The notes under the pieces: model-generated
What the model saw: the letters and a program-made list of their open reading frames with translations, nothing else
Databases searched by the model: none
What the model was told of the DNA's origin: nothing
Made by a program: the position numbers and the translations under genes
Shown here: positions 27,005 through 35,535 of the stretch, piece after piece
Layout of the letters: each line of letters begins with the position of its first letter
Numbering within the stretch: the stretch's first letter is position 1
NCBI GenBank assembly: GCA_947492585.1
Contig: CANLND010000018.1
Location: forward strand, 25,516-89,515
DNA: 64,000 nucleotides
Direction of reading: 5' to 3'
Source: an uncultured Paracoccaceae bacterium
Lineage (GTDB): Bacteria; Pseudomonadota; Alphaproteobacteria; Rhodobacterales; Rhodobacteraceae

Positions 27005-28225
27005 TTAGTGCCGCGACTGCGCATCCTCGAGCCGCCCCACTGGATCCAGCCCATCGACCACATCCTGATCCATCCGCTGCCCCAACGCCCCCAAAGGCGC
27101 CAATACCGCCGAACGGATTTCTTCGATACTTTGGCGAAAACAGCTGACCGGCATAGCCAACAGAGATTGCCGTTTTTGCGCGACCTGCACGTGGGTCAGA
27201 TCCGTCAACAGATCAATCAACGCCGCCGCATCCGGGCGCGCGATACTCCAGCCAAGCCCTGCCGCAACCCGACGTCCCGTTTCACTCCCGTCCACCGCGA
27301 TTGACGGGCAGCCAAAATAACTGGCCTCATAGATCCGATTGGGCAGCAACCATGTCGAATTGGTCCCCCATTGCCATAAGTCCTGAGACCAAACGAGATC
27401 ACAGCGGCCGTAAACCTGCGCCAATCCAGCCGGGTAGTCATAGGGCCCATGATAGGTCATATTAGACACTGCCCCAAGGGTCTGTTCAAAATCTGGAACC
27501 GCATGATGATGCACGATCCCATGCAGATCGATCTGAACCTTTGGCCCCAACTTTTGCGCAGTTTCCGCCAATATTTTCAGGCTTTTGTCACAGCGCAGGG
27601 TCCCCACCCAGCCAATCGTCAACGGACGGTCTACCGCCTGTGCAACGGGTGCGTTCCGGTCCAGATCCGGGCCCTCGATCCACAATTTATTTTCGACCAA
27701 ACTACTGTGCCCACGCCAGCCCTGCATCGGTTCGAAATACTGGGTCAAAAAGGCCGGCGACGAGACAATCAGACTAGAACACCGCGCCAGTAACCTGCGC
27801 TCCACAGCGCGAAGCACCCGGCCTTTGGTGCCAGACTGGGTCATCAACCCATGAATATCGAGGCACTCATAGATCAGTTTTGGGCGCGGATGGATCATCC
27901 GTTGCGCGGCCGCCGCGATGATCAGCATGTCCAGATTGCGCGCCACGATCACATCCGTGCCCGCCATCCAATCCCGATGTCGCCGCAGTTTGGCAAGAGA
28001 TCCCGCAATGGCGCGCACCCGATCCGCCATGTTATGGTTGCGCGTTTCATATAGATGCACATTGGGCCAAAACGGTTCAAAGTCGTGGTTCATATTGTCC
28101 CGGCGCATGGTAAACGCCCTGACCTCAAATCCGCAGTCCATATAGCTTTGGATCCGCCGGATCTGCGCCGCCTCAGCCGCATCAAATCCAAAGGCTAATA
28201 ATTTCACGCGGCGTTGCGCGCTCAT
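27005..28225 (-). CDS. Family 4 glycosyltransferase
   Basis: The 406-residue GT-B protein begins MSAQRRVKLLAFGFDAAEAAQIRRIQSY, has VIVARNLDML and LIYECLDIHGLM in the N-domain, and LTIGWVGTLRCDKSLKIL and NRIYEASYFGCPSIAVD in the C-domain. The ATG at 28225 overlaps the preceding sulfotransferase stop by four bases, which decides the start. It is the last gene of the 33990-27005 decoration operon. It probably transfers a sugar that is then modified by the co-encoded deacetylase, formyltransferase or acyltransferase. Confidence 0.87.
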   Translation of the reverse strand: MSAQRRVKLLAFGFDAAEAAQIRRIQSYMDCGFEVRAFTMRRDNMNHDFEPFWPNVHLYETRNHNMADRVRAIAGSLAKLRRHRDWMAGTDVIVARNLDMLIIAAAAQRMIHPRPKLIYECLDIHGLMTQSGTKGRVLRAVERRLLARCSSLIVSSPAFLTQYFEPMQGWRGHSSLVENKLWIEGPDLDRNAPVAQAVDRPLTIGWVGTLRCDKSLKILAETAQKLGPKVQIDLHGIVHHHAVPDFEQTLGAVSNMTYHGPYDYPAGLAQVYGRCDLVWSQDLWQWGTNSTWLLPNRIYEASYFGCPSIAVDGSETGRRVAAGLGWSIARPDAAALIDLLTDLTHVQVAQKRQSLLAMPVSCFRQSIEEIRSAVLAPLGALGQRMDQDVVDGLDPVGRLEDAQSRH

Positions 28226-29079
28226 TCTGCGGCCTCCCCATGGGCGCGGCTCCACGGGAGACTGTCACGCCCCAAAAGCGTACAAAGCGCGCTGTTGTGG
28301 CGATCAAAATGTGCCCGCAACTGCGCCCGCGTCTCGGGCCGCATCGGCGGTACTTCATTGTGCATCGACACGCTGTTGGCACGTAGAACCCCAGCAACCG
28401 GTCCGGTCGATTTGATCCGCGCCAAAGTCGCCTCTAGCCCACGTCGTCGCAACCAATCTCCCCCGGCCCGCAATCCGTGGCGCAATACCGCGTTGCGGGG
28501 GCGATCGCTTTCATTGCGACGCTCGTGTAAGATCGCGCTGTCAAAATCGGAGTGCACCCCGATGAACTCAAACAGCTCCGCTGCGGCGGCGCTGGGGTCG
28601 GCGGCAATGTCTTCGGCAAACATCACCTTGACCTGATCGCGGGGAAACGCTGCAAACCACGCCGTCAAATGCCGCAGGTAATCCCCCTGCTCCAGATACG
28701 TCGGATTGTTGGCCAGCCCCTCTTCGAAACGACACAGCGGGATATGGCCTTTTATCACCTCATGCATGTGATTGGAAAAGGCGCGTTTCACCGGATCCCG
28801 CAGCAGCGCCAGCACCTTCATATCGGGGTGATACGTCGCCGCGCGCCCCGGCGCACGCGGATCATAGAAATACGAGGGCGAGCATTCAAAATAGATCCGA
28901 GCACCGGGTTTGGGGACAAAATTGGCCTCATACCAGCGATACCCGCGATCAAAGTAATAGGAAAAGAAATCCACCTCTTTGGGATCCGACAGGCCAATTT
29001 CAGGATGTGACCCTGCCACCGCATGCAGCCACGACGAGGCGCATTTCTGCGCGCCAATCCCCAATAACCCTACCTTCAT
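28222..29079 (-). CDS. Sulfotransferase domain protein
   Basis: The 285-residue protein shows GIGAQKCASSWLHAVAGSHPEI (5'-phosphosulfate loop), YFECSPSYFYDPRAP and VLALLRDPVKRAFSNHMHEV (3'-phosphate-binding motif) of the heparan-sulfate-like sulfotransferase branch. The ATG overlaps the acyltransferase stop (ATGA), and its own stop overlaps the next start. It would use PAPS to sulfate a hydroxyl or amino group of the polymer. An adjacent N-deacetylase makes N-sulfation conceivable, but nothing here proves it. Confidence 0.87.
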   Translation of the reverse strand: MKVGLLGIGAQKCASSWLHAVAGSHPEIGLSDPKEVDFFSYYFDRGYRWYEANFVPKPGARIYFECSPSYFYDPRAPGRAATYHPDMKVLALLRDPVKRAFSNHMHEVIKGHIPLCRFEEGLANNPTYLEQGDYLRHLTAWFAAFPRDQVKVMFAEDIAADPSAAAAELFEFIGVHSDFDSAILHERRNESDRPRNAVLRHGLRAGGDWLRRRGLEATLARIKSTGPVAGVLRANSVSMHNEVPPMRPETRAQLRAHFDRHNSALCTLLGRDSLPWSRAHGEAAE

Positions 29080-29855
29080 GTCCGCATCCCCAACACTGTC
29101 GCCGGGCAACCGCCCACAATGGCATTGTCCGGCACGTCACGGGTGACCACGGAACCGGCGCCCAAAATTGCGCCATTGCCAACCCGCACCCCGTCCAACA
29201 CCCGCACGCCAGCGCCAACCCAAACGTCTTCGCCCAGAACCACCGGCCCCCGACTGTACAATCCCTGTGTTACCATAGGTCCCGCGCCCAGTTTGGTTTT
29301 GTAGCGCCCTCCACCAAAATAACACTGCCCGGCGATGATCGCATGATCACCGATTTCAATACCCGACGCCGCACCCAACATTGTATGGCTGCCAATCGAA
29401 CAGTTGCGCCCAATTTTCAAATAGCCCTGTTTGACCAGTAATACACAGTCCCGCGCAATCAGCGTGTCATCGCCAATTTCAAACGGCGCGGTTCCCGCTG
29501 TCCCGCGCGCATCCAGTGAACAGTTGTCATCAATCATCACCCGCGCGCCCAGCGTCATATGCATGGGGCAACGCAGCGCCAGATTGCGACCGAAATTACA
29601 CCCGGCCCCCACCTGCCCAAAGATTTTGGAAAACAGCACTTTGCGCAAGGCGTAGCCCAATGCGCCGCGCACACCCGCCGCAAAATGCATCGCCAGTTCA
29701 TATGTCAGCAACCGGCCAAGCCCGGGCGCGCCGATAAAAAAGGTTTGGTATTTGCGCAGCGCTGATCCCTCTGCGCTCAACGCCGCAACAACGCGATCCT
29801 TCTTGGGTTCGGAAAGGGGGGCCGCCGAATGGCCCTGTTCGTTCAGATGTTCCAT
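29076..29855 (-). CDS. Left-handed beta-helix (hexapeptide) acyltransferase
   Basis: The 259-residue protein carries many [LIV]-G-x4 hexapeptide turns (VGAGCNFGRNLALRCPMHMTLGARV, IGDDTLIARDC, IGRNCSIGSHTMLGAASGIEIGDHA, then GEDVWVGAGVRVLDGVRVGNGAILGAGSVVTRDVPDNAIVGGCPA), the WcaF/CysE type of acetyl- or succinyltransferase. The N-terminal 80 residues are helical. It lies in the decoration operon and probably O- or N-acylates a sugar of the EPS, which the two SGNH domains of the secreted enzyme at 524-5473 could later remove. Confidence 0.88.
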   Translation of the reverse strand: MEHLNEQGHSAAPLSEPKKDRVVAALSAEGSALRKYQTFFIGAPGLGRLLTYELAMHFAAGVRGALGYALRKVLFSKIFGQVGAGCNFGRNLALRCPMHMTLGARVMIDDNCSLDARGTAGTAPFEIGDDTLIARDCVLLVKQGYLKIGRNCSIGSHTMLGAASGIEIGDHAIIAGQCYFGGGRYKTKLGAGPMVTQGLYSRGPVVLGEDVWVGAGVRVLDGVRVGNGAILGAGSVVTRDVPDNAIVGGCPATVLGMRT

Positions 29856-29931
29856 CGTTTCCCTCGTTACAAAGCGCTGATCCCAGCACGTGCCGTCGTT
29901 TCACTTTGGACAGTTCAAGTGTTGCCAGCTT

Positions 29932-30747
29932 TTAGGTCCGGCGCAAGGTCTCAAGAACCCGACGGGTGGCGTCGGGTGTGATGTCTGAAAACCGATACGC
30001 CCGTTCGGAGGTACCGGATTGTGCGGCGCGCGTGGCAGTGCCCTGCAACACCGCGCAGACGGTTTCGGGGTAAAACTGTAACCCGTTCAGCTGGTTTTGC
30101 GCCCGCATGGCCCACGGGCTGCTGCCTGCTGCGGGATTTTGCGGCAGGCGTGCAACGATGTCGCCGCCGTCCACGCTGGTGTCGACATAATGGATGGTGA
30201 TACCCGCGCAGTCGAGATCATCGTTGTGCACCTGCCAGAATTCCGCCCGCGTACCGCGATAACGCGGCAACAGGGCGCTGTGCATATTCAACGTCCCGGC
30301 GCGCGGCACGGACAACAGATCCGCGCGCAAAATGGGCGCCCCGGCCACTGCCATCAGCCGCGGCTGGTGCTGTTCCAGCCAGTGAACCGTGGCAACCGCG
30401 TTGACCTCTGCCTCTGCCACGTTCAATCGGTCCACACCCGCAGGCCATTCCGGCACGGGTCCTGCGGTGGTGTGAAACAGGTTGGTCGCCGATTGCTGCA
30501 ACTGCCACAGCTGATAGGCCTGACGGTGGTGGGCGGAAAACATCCGTCTGATGCGCCCTCCCCCCAGCCGCGACATCACCCGCGCCGCGCGCGAGACCTT
30601 TTGCGCGCGCGCCTGATCATTTGGGGTGATCACCACCAGCGCTGACAGCTGTGTCGGTTGCGAAAGCCGCGCAAACGCCTGCACCATCCGCTGTGCCAGA
30701 TGGCGGCCAAACGGCGTATCCCGTGCGATCATCGCGACGTGATCCAT
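29932..30747 (-). CDS. Formyltransferase-family enzyme (sugar N-formyltransferase candidate)
   Basis: The 271-residue protein has a weak N-terminal half and then the formyltransferase core: LNMHSALLPRYRGTRAEFW, with Asn and His of the catalytic set, and AGITIHYVDTSVDGGDIVA, which supplies the Asp. It lacks the C-terminal tRNA-binding domain of methionyl-tRNA formyltransferase. Relatives such as WbtJ/VioF and ArnA formylate 4-amino or other amino sugars with 10-formyl-tetrahydrofolate. Its ATG overlaps the deacetylase stop (TAATG), with GGAGG upstream. The direct coupling suggests formylation of the amine the deacetylase exposes. Confidence 0.82.
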   Translation of the reverse strand: MDHVAMIARDTPFGRHLAQRMVQAFARLSQPTQLSALVVITPNDQARAQKVSRAARVMSRLGGGRIRRMFSAHHRQAYQLWQLQQSATNLFHTTAGPVPEWPAGVDRLNVAEAEVNAVATVHWLEQHQPRLMAVAGAPILRADLLSVPRAGTLNMHSALLPRYRGTRAEFWQVHNDDLDCAGITIHYVDTSVDGGDIVARLPQNPAAGSSPWAMRAQNQLNGLQFYPETVCAVLQGTATRAAQSGTSERAYRFSDITPDATRRVLETLRRT

Positions 30748-31577
30748 TACAATCCTCCGCGGGGTGGCACCCGGAAAAACAACTCTCGATCGCGAAAGAA
30801 ATGCGCCAGAAACCGTTCCGGCAACCCCGGCCAGTCCGGTTCATCCGGCAGCAGGCCCAATTGCGATCTATGACAGTTCAGCGCCCGGCGTTTGCGCGCC
30901 TGCGCGCCCTTGAGGGAGACGGAGAACACCGGCGCCAGCACCAGAACCCGCAGCATGCGCAGCACACCAATGACATAGCCCGCCTTATTGGTCCGCCCCT
31001 GCGGTCGCCACGAGCGAAAATCAAAACTCCACACCGGATATTCCCAATGCTCTGCCGGGCCCAGCCCCCCTTCAGCCGCCAGCTCTCGCACAGCCTGCGC
31101 CAACGCAATATGATCGCGATGGCCGTCTTGCACGGCACAGACATATACTTCATCGGGCTGACGCACCGCCACTTCGGCTGCCAGCCGCAAGCGCAGCGCC
31201 ATCGCATGCTGGGACAGGTCCCCATCCGGAAAACGCAGAAACGAAACATGTTCTGGCGGCAATCCAAGAACAGCGCAGGCCGCGCAGGTCTCTGCCTCGC
31301 GCATGTCAATCAGCGCCTGACGCGACGTCTGGCGCGTGGCATCAGACAGATGTGACGCCCCGCCATCGGTTGCGATGATCACCTCAACCTTTGCCCCAGC
31401 CGAGAGTTTGTGCATGATCATCCCACCGCACCCCAGCGTTTCATCATCAGGATGTGGCGCCAAGACCAGACAAGAGCGTTTTGAGACCTCAGCCGTGACA
31501 TCGCGCGCCTTTAACGCCAGCACCCGCCAAAATGCTGAGACAGCCAATCGTTCCATCCGTTTCCAAAATCGACGCAC
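30747..31577 (-). CDS. PIG-L/LmbE-family N-deacetylase
   Basis: The 276-residue protein has the zinc motif CLVLAPHPDDETLGCGG (residues about 36-52) and a second metal site GHRDHI further on, typical of GlcNAc-type deacetylases. The start is the GTG at 31577 because AGGAGGA lies six bases before it; an internal ATG at 31556 and a distal ATG at 31676, which would overlap the upstream gene, have no such site. The family removes acetyl from GlcNAc-PI, GlcNAc-Ins or polymer sugars. Here it is coupled to a formyltransferase, so acetyl-to-formyl exchange on an amino sugar is the best guess. Confidence 0.87.
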   Translation of the reverse strand: MRRFWKRMERLAVSAFWRVLALKARDVTAEVSKRSCLVLAPHPDDETLGCGGMIMHKLSAGAKVEVIIATDGGASHLSDATRQTSRQALIDMREAETCAACAVLGLPPEHVSFLRFPDGDLSQHAMALRLRLAAEVAVRQPDEVYVCAVQDGHRDHIALAQAVRELAAEGGLGPAEHWEYPVWSFDFRSWRPQGRTNKAGYVIGVLRMLRVLVLAPVFSVSLKGAQARKRRALNCHRSQLGLLPDEPDWPGLPERFLAHFFRDRELFFRVPPRGGL

Positions 31578-31612
31578 CTGTTGTCCTCCTACCTGCGGGG
31601 TACCGCATGGGG

Positions 31613-33151
31613 TTACACTTTGGTCAAAGCCGTGGTGACGGCTCCTATTTCTTGGGCTTGGCGGGTTGGGTCCCAATTCAGTTCACGCCCCATCACCGCC
31701 GCCGCCTGCGCCAGTCGATCCCGCCCAAGCGCGCCGCGCACGCCGCCGGTCTCAGCCAGAGACATGCGCCGCAACACCAGATCCAATAGGGTCTGGGCCA
31801 TTTCGTCTTGTACTGCGGTTTTGACCCGCAGATACAGCTGCCCGGGATCATCTGGATCACAGCGCGCCAGCCCAATTTTTGGCAATGCCGTTGTCAGGCT
31901 AAGGCCCGCGCCCTCCTGCGCCCGCGTCAGTCGCTGTTGTCCAAGCCCTGGCGCGATCTGCCCCAGCGCCAGATCAACAGCCCGCGCCGCGATCAAACGT
32001 GCGGTGGTGTATTTCACCCCAACCACCGTAATCAGCCCGGCCACCTGATCCTGCTGCAAGTGATCAATCAACGTGCCCCGCGTCTGCCGACGGGCTGGAC
32101 CGCTTTCATCATCAACATCTGCCGGGATCATCCCGCGATAGACATGCAAGACATCCTGTCGCTGCAACTCTAGCGTTGGACAAGCATGGGACAATTCGAC
32201 CAAGAAATCGTCAACGTCCTGATCAGAGCGGCGATCTGACCCGGCCTCATGCGTGCCGATCAGCATACGTCCCTGCCAGGGCGTCAGAAAGTACATCCGC
32301 CGGCTCTTTCCAATTGCAGCATCACCGGGGCTGCGGCTGAACACGCCCAGTCCCTTGGAGTGGGGCGCGCGGTCCACGACAAGGTTCAGCGCACGGGTAA
32401 AGCCGGGGAAACGATCCCCCGCCGCCGCAGGCAACACTGGCGCCGCCAAGTCTGCCGCGCCCGGACCGGTGCACGACATAGTGACCGTCGCCGAAATCTG
32501 CCCTGTGGCGCCGGTAATACGGTCCTGCACCCGCGCGCCGACAACACGGTTGTCGTCCTTTTGCAGGGCTTTGACCTCAACATAATTGGCGAGATCCACG
32601 CCAGCCTCCGCCGCCGCATGCAATACCGACAGTTGCAGCCGATTGGCGTCCTGTATCTGACCGTCCCGCCACAGACCTCCTCCCCGCAGGCCCTTGGGCG
32701 CGTGCGGACCCAAACTGGCCTGCGCCTGCGCCCGGCTCAACACCCCGGCCCCGCGATATGACGGCGCGCGCACGCCGCTTGCCGCCAGCGCATAAAGTGC
32801 CGCCGCCGCCGCAAAGGCTTCGGGGCCCTTGCTGCCATAGCCCGTAAGCGGGATCACAAATTCCAAAGGCCGTAGCAGATCAGCCGCCGCAAACTGCCAG
32901 AATGCTTGTTCGCGCGCCGAGGCCCGCAACCGGGCGAAATCAAGATGTTGCACATAGCGTATTCCGCCATGCATCAATTTAAAGGAGTTATGCGAGGCAC
33001 CGCTGCCAAAATCATCCCTTTCGACAAGGGCCGTGCGCAGCCCACGCAGCGCCGCATCCCGTGCAACCATAGCGCCATAAATCCCGCCCCCGATCACCAG
33101 AACATCGTAGGGTGTCGCGGTCAATTTTGACACGTCTGCCCGCCGCATCAC
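31613..33151 (-). CDS. GlpD-like FAD-dependent glycerol-3-phosphate dehydrogenase family protein
   Basis: The 512-residue protein has the FAD motif YDVLVIGGGIYGAMVARDAALRG, then ERDDFGSGASHNSFKLMHGGIRYVQHLDFARLR, the GlpD signature, and GIIPADVDDESG/TVVGVKYTTARLIA in the C-terminal half. GlpD oxidises glycerol-3-phosphate to dihydroxyacetone phosphate at the membrane. Here it lies inside an EPS operon and overlaps its upstream neighbour by ATGA, so a role in making or recycling a glycerol-phosphate-type substituent is possible. The usual respiratory role cannot be excluded. Confidence 0.85.
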   Translation of the reverse strand: MMRRADVSKLTATPYDVLVIGGGIYGAMVARDAALRGLRTALVERDDFGSGASHNSFKLMHGGIRYVQHLDFARLRASAREQAFWQFAAADLLRPLEFVIPLTGYGSKGPEAFAAAAALYALAASGVRAPSYRGAGVLSRAQAQASLGPHAPKGLRGGGLWRDGQIQDANRLQLSVLHAAAEAGVDLANYVEVKALQKDDNRVVGARVQDRITGATGQISATVTMSCTGPGAADLAAPVLPAAAGDRFPGFTRALNLVVDRAPHSKGLGVFSRSPGDAAIGKSRRMYFLTPWQGRMLIGTHEAGSDRRSDQDVDDFLVELSHACPTLELQRQDVLHVYRGMIPADVDDESGPARRQTRGTLIDHLQQDQVAGLITVVGVKYTTARLIAARAVDLALGQIAPGLGQQRLTRAQEGAGLSLTTALPKIGLARCDPDDPGQLYLRVKTAVQDEMAQTLLDLVLRRMSLAETGGVRGALGRDRLAQAAAVMGRELNWDPTRQAQEIGAVTTALTKV

Positions 33152-33990
33152 AGCCCTCCTTGGCCAGGGTCTGGCACCACCTGAACCTCGCTCAGTGCCG
33201 GACGCCGTCGCAACGCGATTTGCTCACGCACCACAGATAAAGCTGAGCGCCGCCGCCCAAATACCATCGGTTGCTGGCGCAGTTGTAACAGCTGATGCGC
33301 AAGCGCCGCGCCGGGCTGACGATCGTCAAGCTGACCCTCGAGAGCAAACCCATAAGATCCAACGGACCCTTCTGTCCCCAACAGGGGCAGTGGATCGGTT
33401 CCGGGCAACACCGCAATGCCGCGCGCAGATCCCATCCGCAACAATCGCGGCACACGTCCGCCCCACACAGGCCGCCCGGCATTGTCGCCCAGTAAAAATC
33501 TTGGCCCGGTTTCCGCCTGTATCAATCGCGACAGCACCCGCCCCCGAGTTCCCATCCATTTGCCCAGCCCCCAAGGCAGGATGGCCGGACTGCCCACCGC
33601 TTCGAGCTGCGCCAATAGTGTCTCAATCGGCATCCCATCCGCGAACTGTGTGCGCGTGACTGTCGCCAGAACCTCTAACCTTTCGTGCGTGATGATCTGA
33701 CGCCCGGCAAACAGCCAAATCAACGCCCCATCTGCCCGGTGCAGCATCAACGCGGTGTTGTCTTGTTCGGGTCGGCTGATCCGCCAATGTCCAAGGTTAG
33801 ACTTTGACCGCAACACCGAAAACATATCATCGCGGTGGGTTTCGGTCATCAACAGACCCAATTGCCAATTTCTGGCCCCAAGCCCAAAGGCCGAGCGCGT
33901 CAGATTGCGATACGCGCTGTCGAGCAGGCGCACTGGATCGGCGCTGGGATACATATGCACATGCCCGTCCAAAAGAATGAGATCGCTCAT
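33148..33990 (-). CDS. Unrecognised protein with N-terminal HxH motif
   Basis: The 280-residue protein begins MSDLILLDGHVHMYPSADPVRLLDSA; the DGHVHMYP stretch is like the first metal ligand pair of amidohydrolase or PHP-type hydrolases. No other metal-site motif could be matched, and the middle section (HRADGALIWLFAGRQIIT, VLATVTRTQFADGMPIETLLAQL, WGGRVPRLLRMGSARGIAVLPGTDPLPLLG) is not one I recognise. It has no signal peptide or membrane segment. It is the first gene of the decoration operon and is translationally coupled to the GlpD-like gene. PGTDPLP does recall metal-hydrolase strand ends, but the fold is a guess. Confidence 0.72.
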   Translation of the reverse strand: MSDLILLDGHVHMYPSADPVRLLDSAYRNLTRSAFGLGARNWQLGLLMTETHRDDMFSVLRSKSNLGHWRISRPEQDNTALMLHRADGALIWLFAGRQIITHERLEVLATVTRTQFADGMPIETLLAQLEAVGSPAILPWGLGKWMGTRGRVLSRLIQAETGPRFLLGDNAGRPVWGGRVPRLLRMGSARGIAVLPGTDPLPLLGTEGSVGSYGFALEGQLDDRQPGAALAHQLLQLRQQPMVFGRRRSALSVVREQIALRRRPALSEVQVVPDPGQGGL

Positions 33991-34169
33991 ACCATCCCCC
34001 CCCGCTCGTCCCGCGCCGGGCGTGATGCCAATTCCACGTCAACCATTGCGAAAGAGCCATCAGATAGAATTGAGACTGGATCCCTGCGCTGCCCTGGTGT
34101 CCAATGGGGGGGTGTTACTTGGGGGCCTATCGCCTGTTTGGCCGCCGCTTTTTGCACAAGGTCCGTTTT

Positions 34170-35438
34170 ATGACGCTGAACCCTGCCACTGGATACACCA
34201 CACCGCCGCCCGTGGATCGCGCGGCCTTGTCCGACACGGTCCCCGCCGGGCGCCCGCGGGATTTCATTGCCTTTGCCCTGTGGACCATCGTGACCTTTGT
34301 TCAATTCCAATTTGATGAGCTGCTTCTGTATCCGCTGGCATTGTATTTTCTCTACTCCACATGGCGCAATCAGGTGCAGGTTTTGGCGCTGTTGCGAAGA
34401 TCGTGGATCCTGCTGGCCTTTCCGCTTTGGTGTCTGATCTCGCCGCTTTGGGCTGTTGAACCGTTTACCGCCTTCAAACTGGCAATCTATGTCGTGCTGA
34501 CCATGCTGATCTGCTATCAAGTCGCCGTCAGCCTGACCCCGCGGCAAATCATGTACGCGGTCTTTCTGGCCACCAGCGCAATTGTTCTGATCAATATCGC
34601 CAAAATCTACATGCCCGGTGGCAGTTCCAACGGTATTTTCCCGCAAAAAAACACCATGGGCAAAAACATGGTGGTGGCTTGGGTGGTGGCGTCGGCGGTG
34701 ATGCTGGACCCGGGTGCCAGCCGTAAACTGCGCTGGGGCGCCTGTCTTGTGGCACTGATCGCCGCCTTCACCGCGTCGATCAGTGCGTCGGCCACAGCCA
34801 TTTTGCTGGTCATCGGCACGGGGCTGATCAATCTGTTTGGCGCGATTATGCTGCGCGGCGGATTGTTGAAGGCAGGGCGTCTTGCGGTGCTGTGCGGAGC
34901 CTTTGGTTTGGCGCTCAGTGCCTCCAGTCTGGTGCTGCCCTACACCGAAGTGGATCCCGTCGACAAAGTTCTGGACGCCTTTGGCAAGGATCGCAGCCTG
35001 ACCGGACGCACCGGCCTGTGGGATTATGCCGAACAACAGATCGAAAGCGAACCTTGGCTGGGGGTCGGCGGCGGCGGGTTCTGGCGGTACAGCGCGTCCC
35101 CATTGGTGCGGCGTATTTTTGAAGAATACTACAAAGGGCCGCGCGACGCGTTCAACTTCCACAACAGTTTTTACGAAATCACTGTGCATCAGGGTCTCAT
35201 CGGTCTGGGTCTGGTCATTCTGGCCGCGCTCTGGGCCATCGGCTGGATTGTCCGAGGCGCAATAGAGGTGGCAACAATGCCGCAGATTTTTGTGTTTTCG
35301 CAGGCACTTGGGGTCTTGATACGGACAACAACTGAGGCTGATTTTTTGCAGCCCTTTGTAATTTTTCACATGTTGTTCTGGATTGGAGCACTGTCGGTGC
35401 TGCGGCTGTATCTACCGCCTCAGACACAGCGTGGTTAA
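34170..35438 (+). CDS. Wzy/ExoQ-type polysaccharide polymerase (O-antigen ligase superfamily)
   Basis: The 422-residue membrane protein has about 10-12 helices and a large extracytoplasmic loop near the C-terminus, DRSLTGRTGLWDYAEQQIESEPWLGVGGGGFW, followed by FNFHNSFYEITVHQGLIGLGLVIL. These are the conserved Arg and His/Asn patches of the Wzy_C/O-antigen ligase family. The start at 34170 is taken because the family begins just before its first helix and AAGGT precedes it. It would polymerise flipped repeat units in the periplasm with ExoP. It is transcribed divergently from the decoration operon. Confidence 0.88.
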   Translation: MTLNPATGYTTPPPVDRAALSDTVPAGRPRDFIAFALWTIVTFVQFQFDELLLYPLALYFLYSTWRNQVQVLALLRRSWILLAFPLWCLISPLWAVEPFTAFKLAIYVVLTMLICYQVAVSLTPRQIMYAVFLATSAIVLINIAKIYMPGGSSNGIFPQKNTMGKNMVVAWVVASAVMLDPGASRKLRWGACLVALIAAFTASISASATAILLVIGTGLINLFGAIMLRGGLLKAGRLAVLCGAFGLALSASSLVLPYTEVDPVDKVLDAFGKDRSLTGRTGLWDYAEQQIESEPWLGVGGGGFWRYSASPLVRRIFEEYYKGPRDAFNFHNSFYEITVHQGLIGLGLVILAALWAIGWIVRGAIEVATMPQIFVFSQALGVLIRTTTEADFLQPFVIFHMLFWIGALSVLRLYLPPQTQRG

Positions 35439-35471
35439 TCCACACGGCCCACGCGCCCATATCCGCTTTTC

Positions 35472-35511
35472 GGCGGGACGGAATGCCAAAGATCACCCTT
35501 TGGATCCCGCC
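35472..35511. terminator. Long hairpin between convergent polymerase and galU genes
   Basis: Outer arms GGCGGGA (35472-35478) and TCCCGCC (35505-35511) and inner arms CCAAAG (35486-35491) and CTTTGG (35498-35503) build one long hairpin. There is no clear T-run on either side, so it is a putative bidirectional stop rather than a textbook terminator. Confidence 0.5.
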
Positions 35512-35535
35512 CCTACCCCACGCATCTGCGCGGGC

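Noticed and set aside
29932..30747. Methionyl-tRNA formyltransferase
   Set aside because: The C-terminal tRNA-binding domain is missing and the gene is coupled to a sugar deacetylase in an EPS operon.
33987..35369. Long minus-strand frame of 460 codons opposite the polymerase gene
   Set aside because: It is the antisense shadow of a clear membrane protein; its translation is full of Gln, Arg and His without family motifs.
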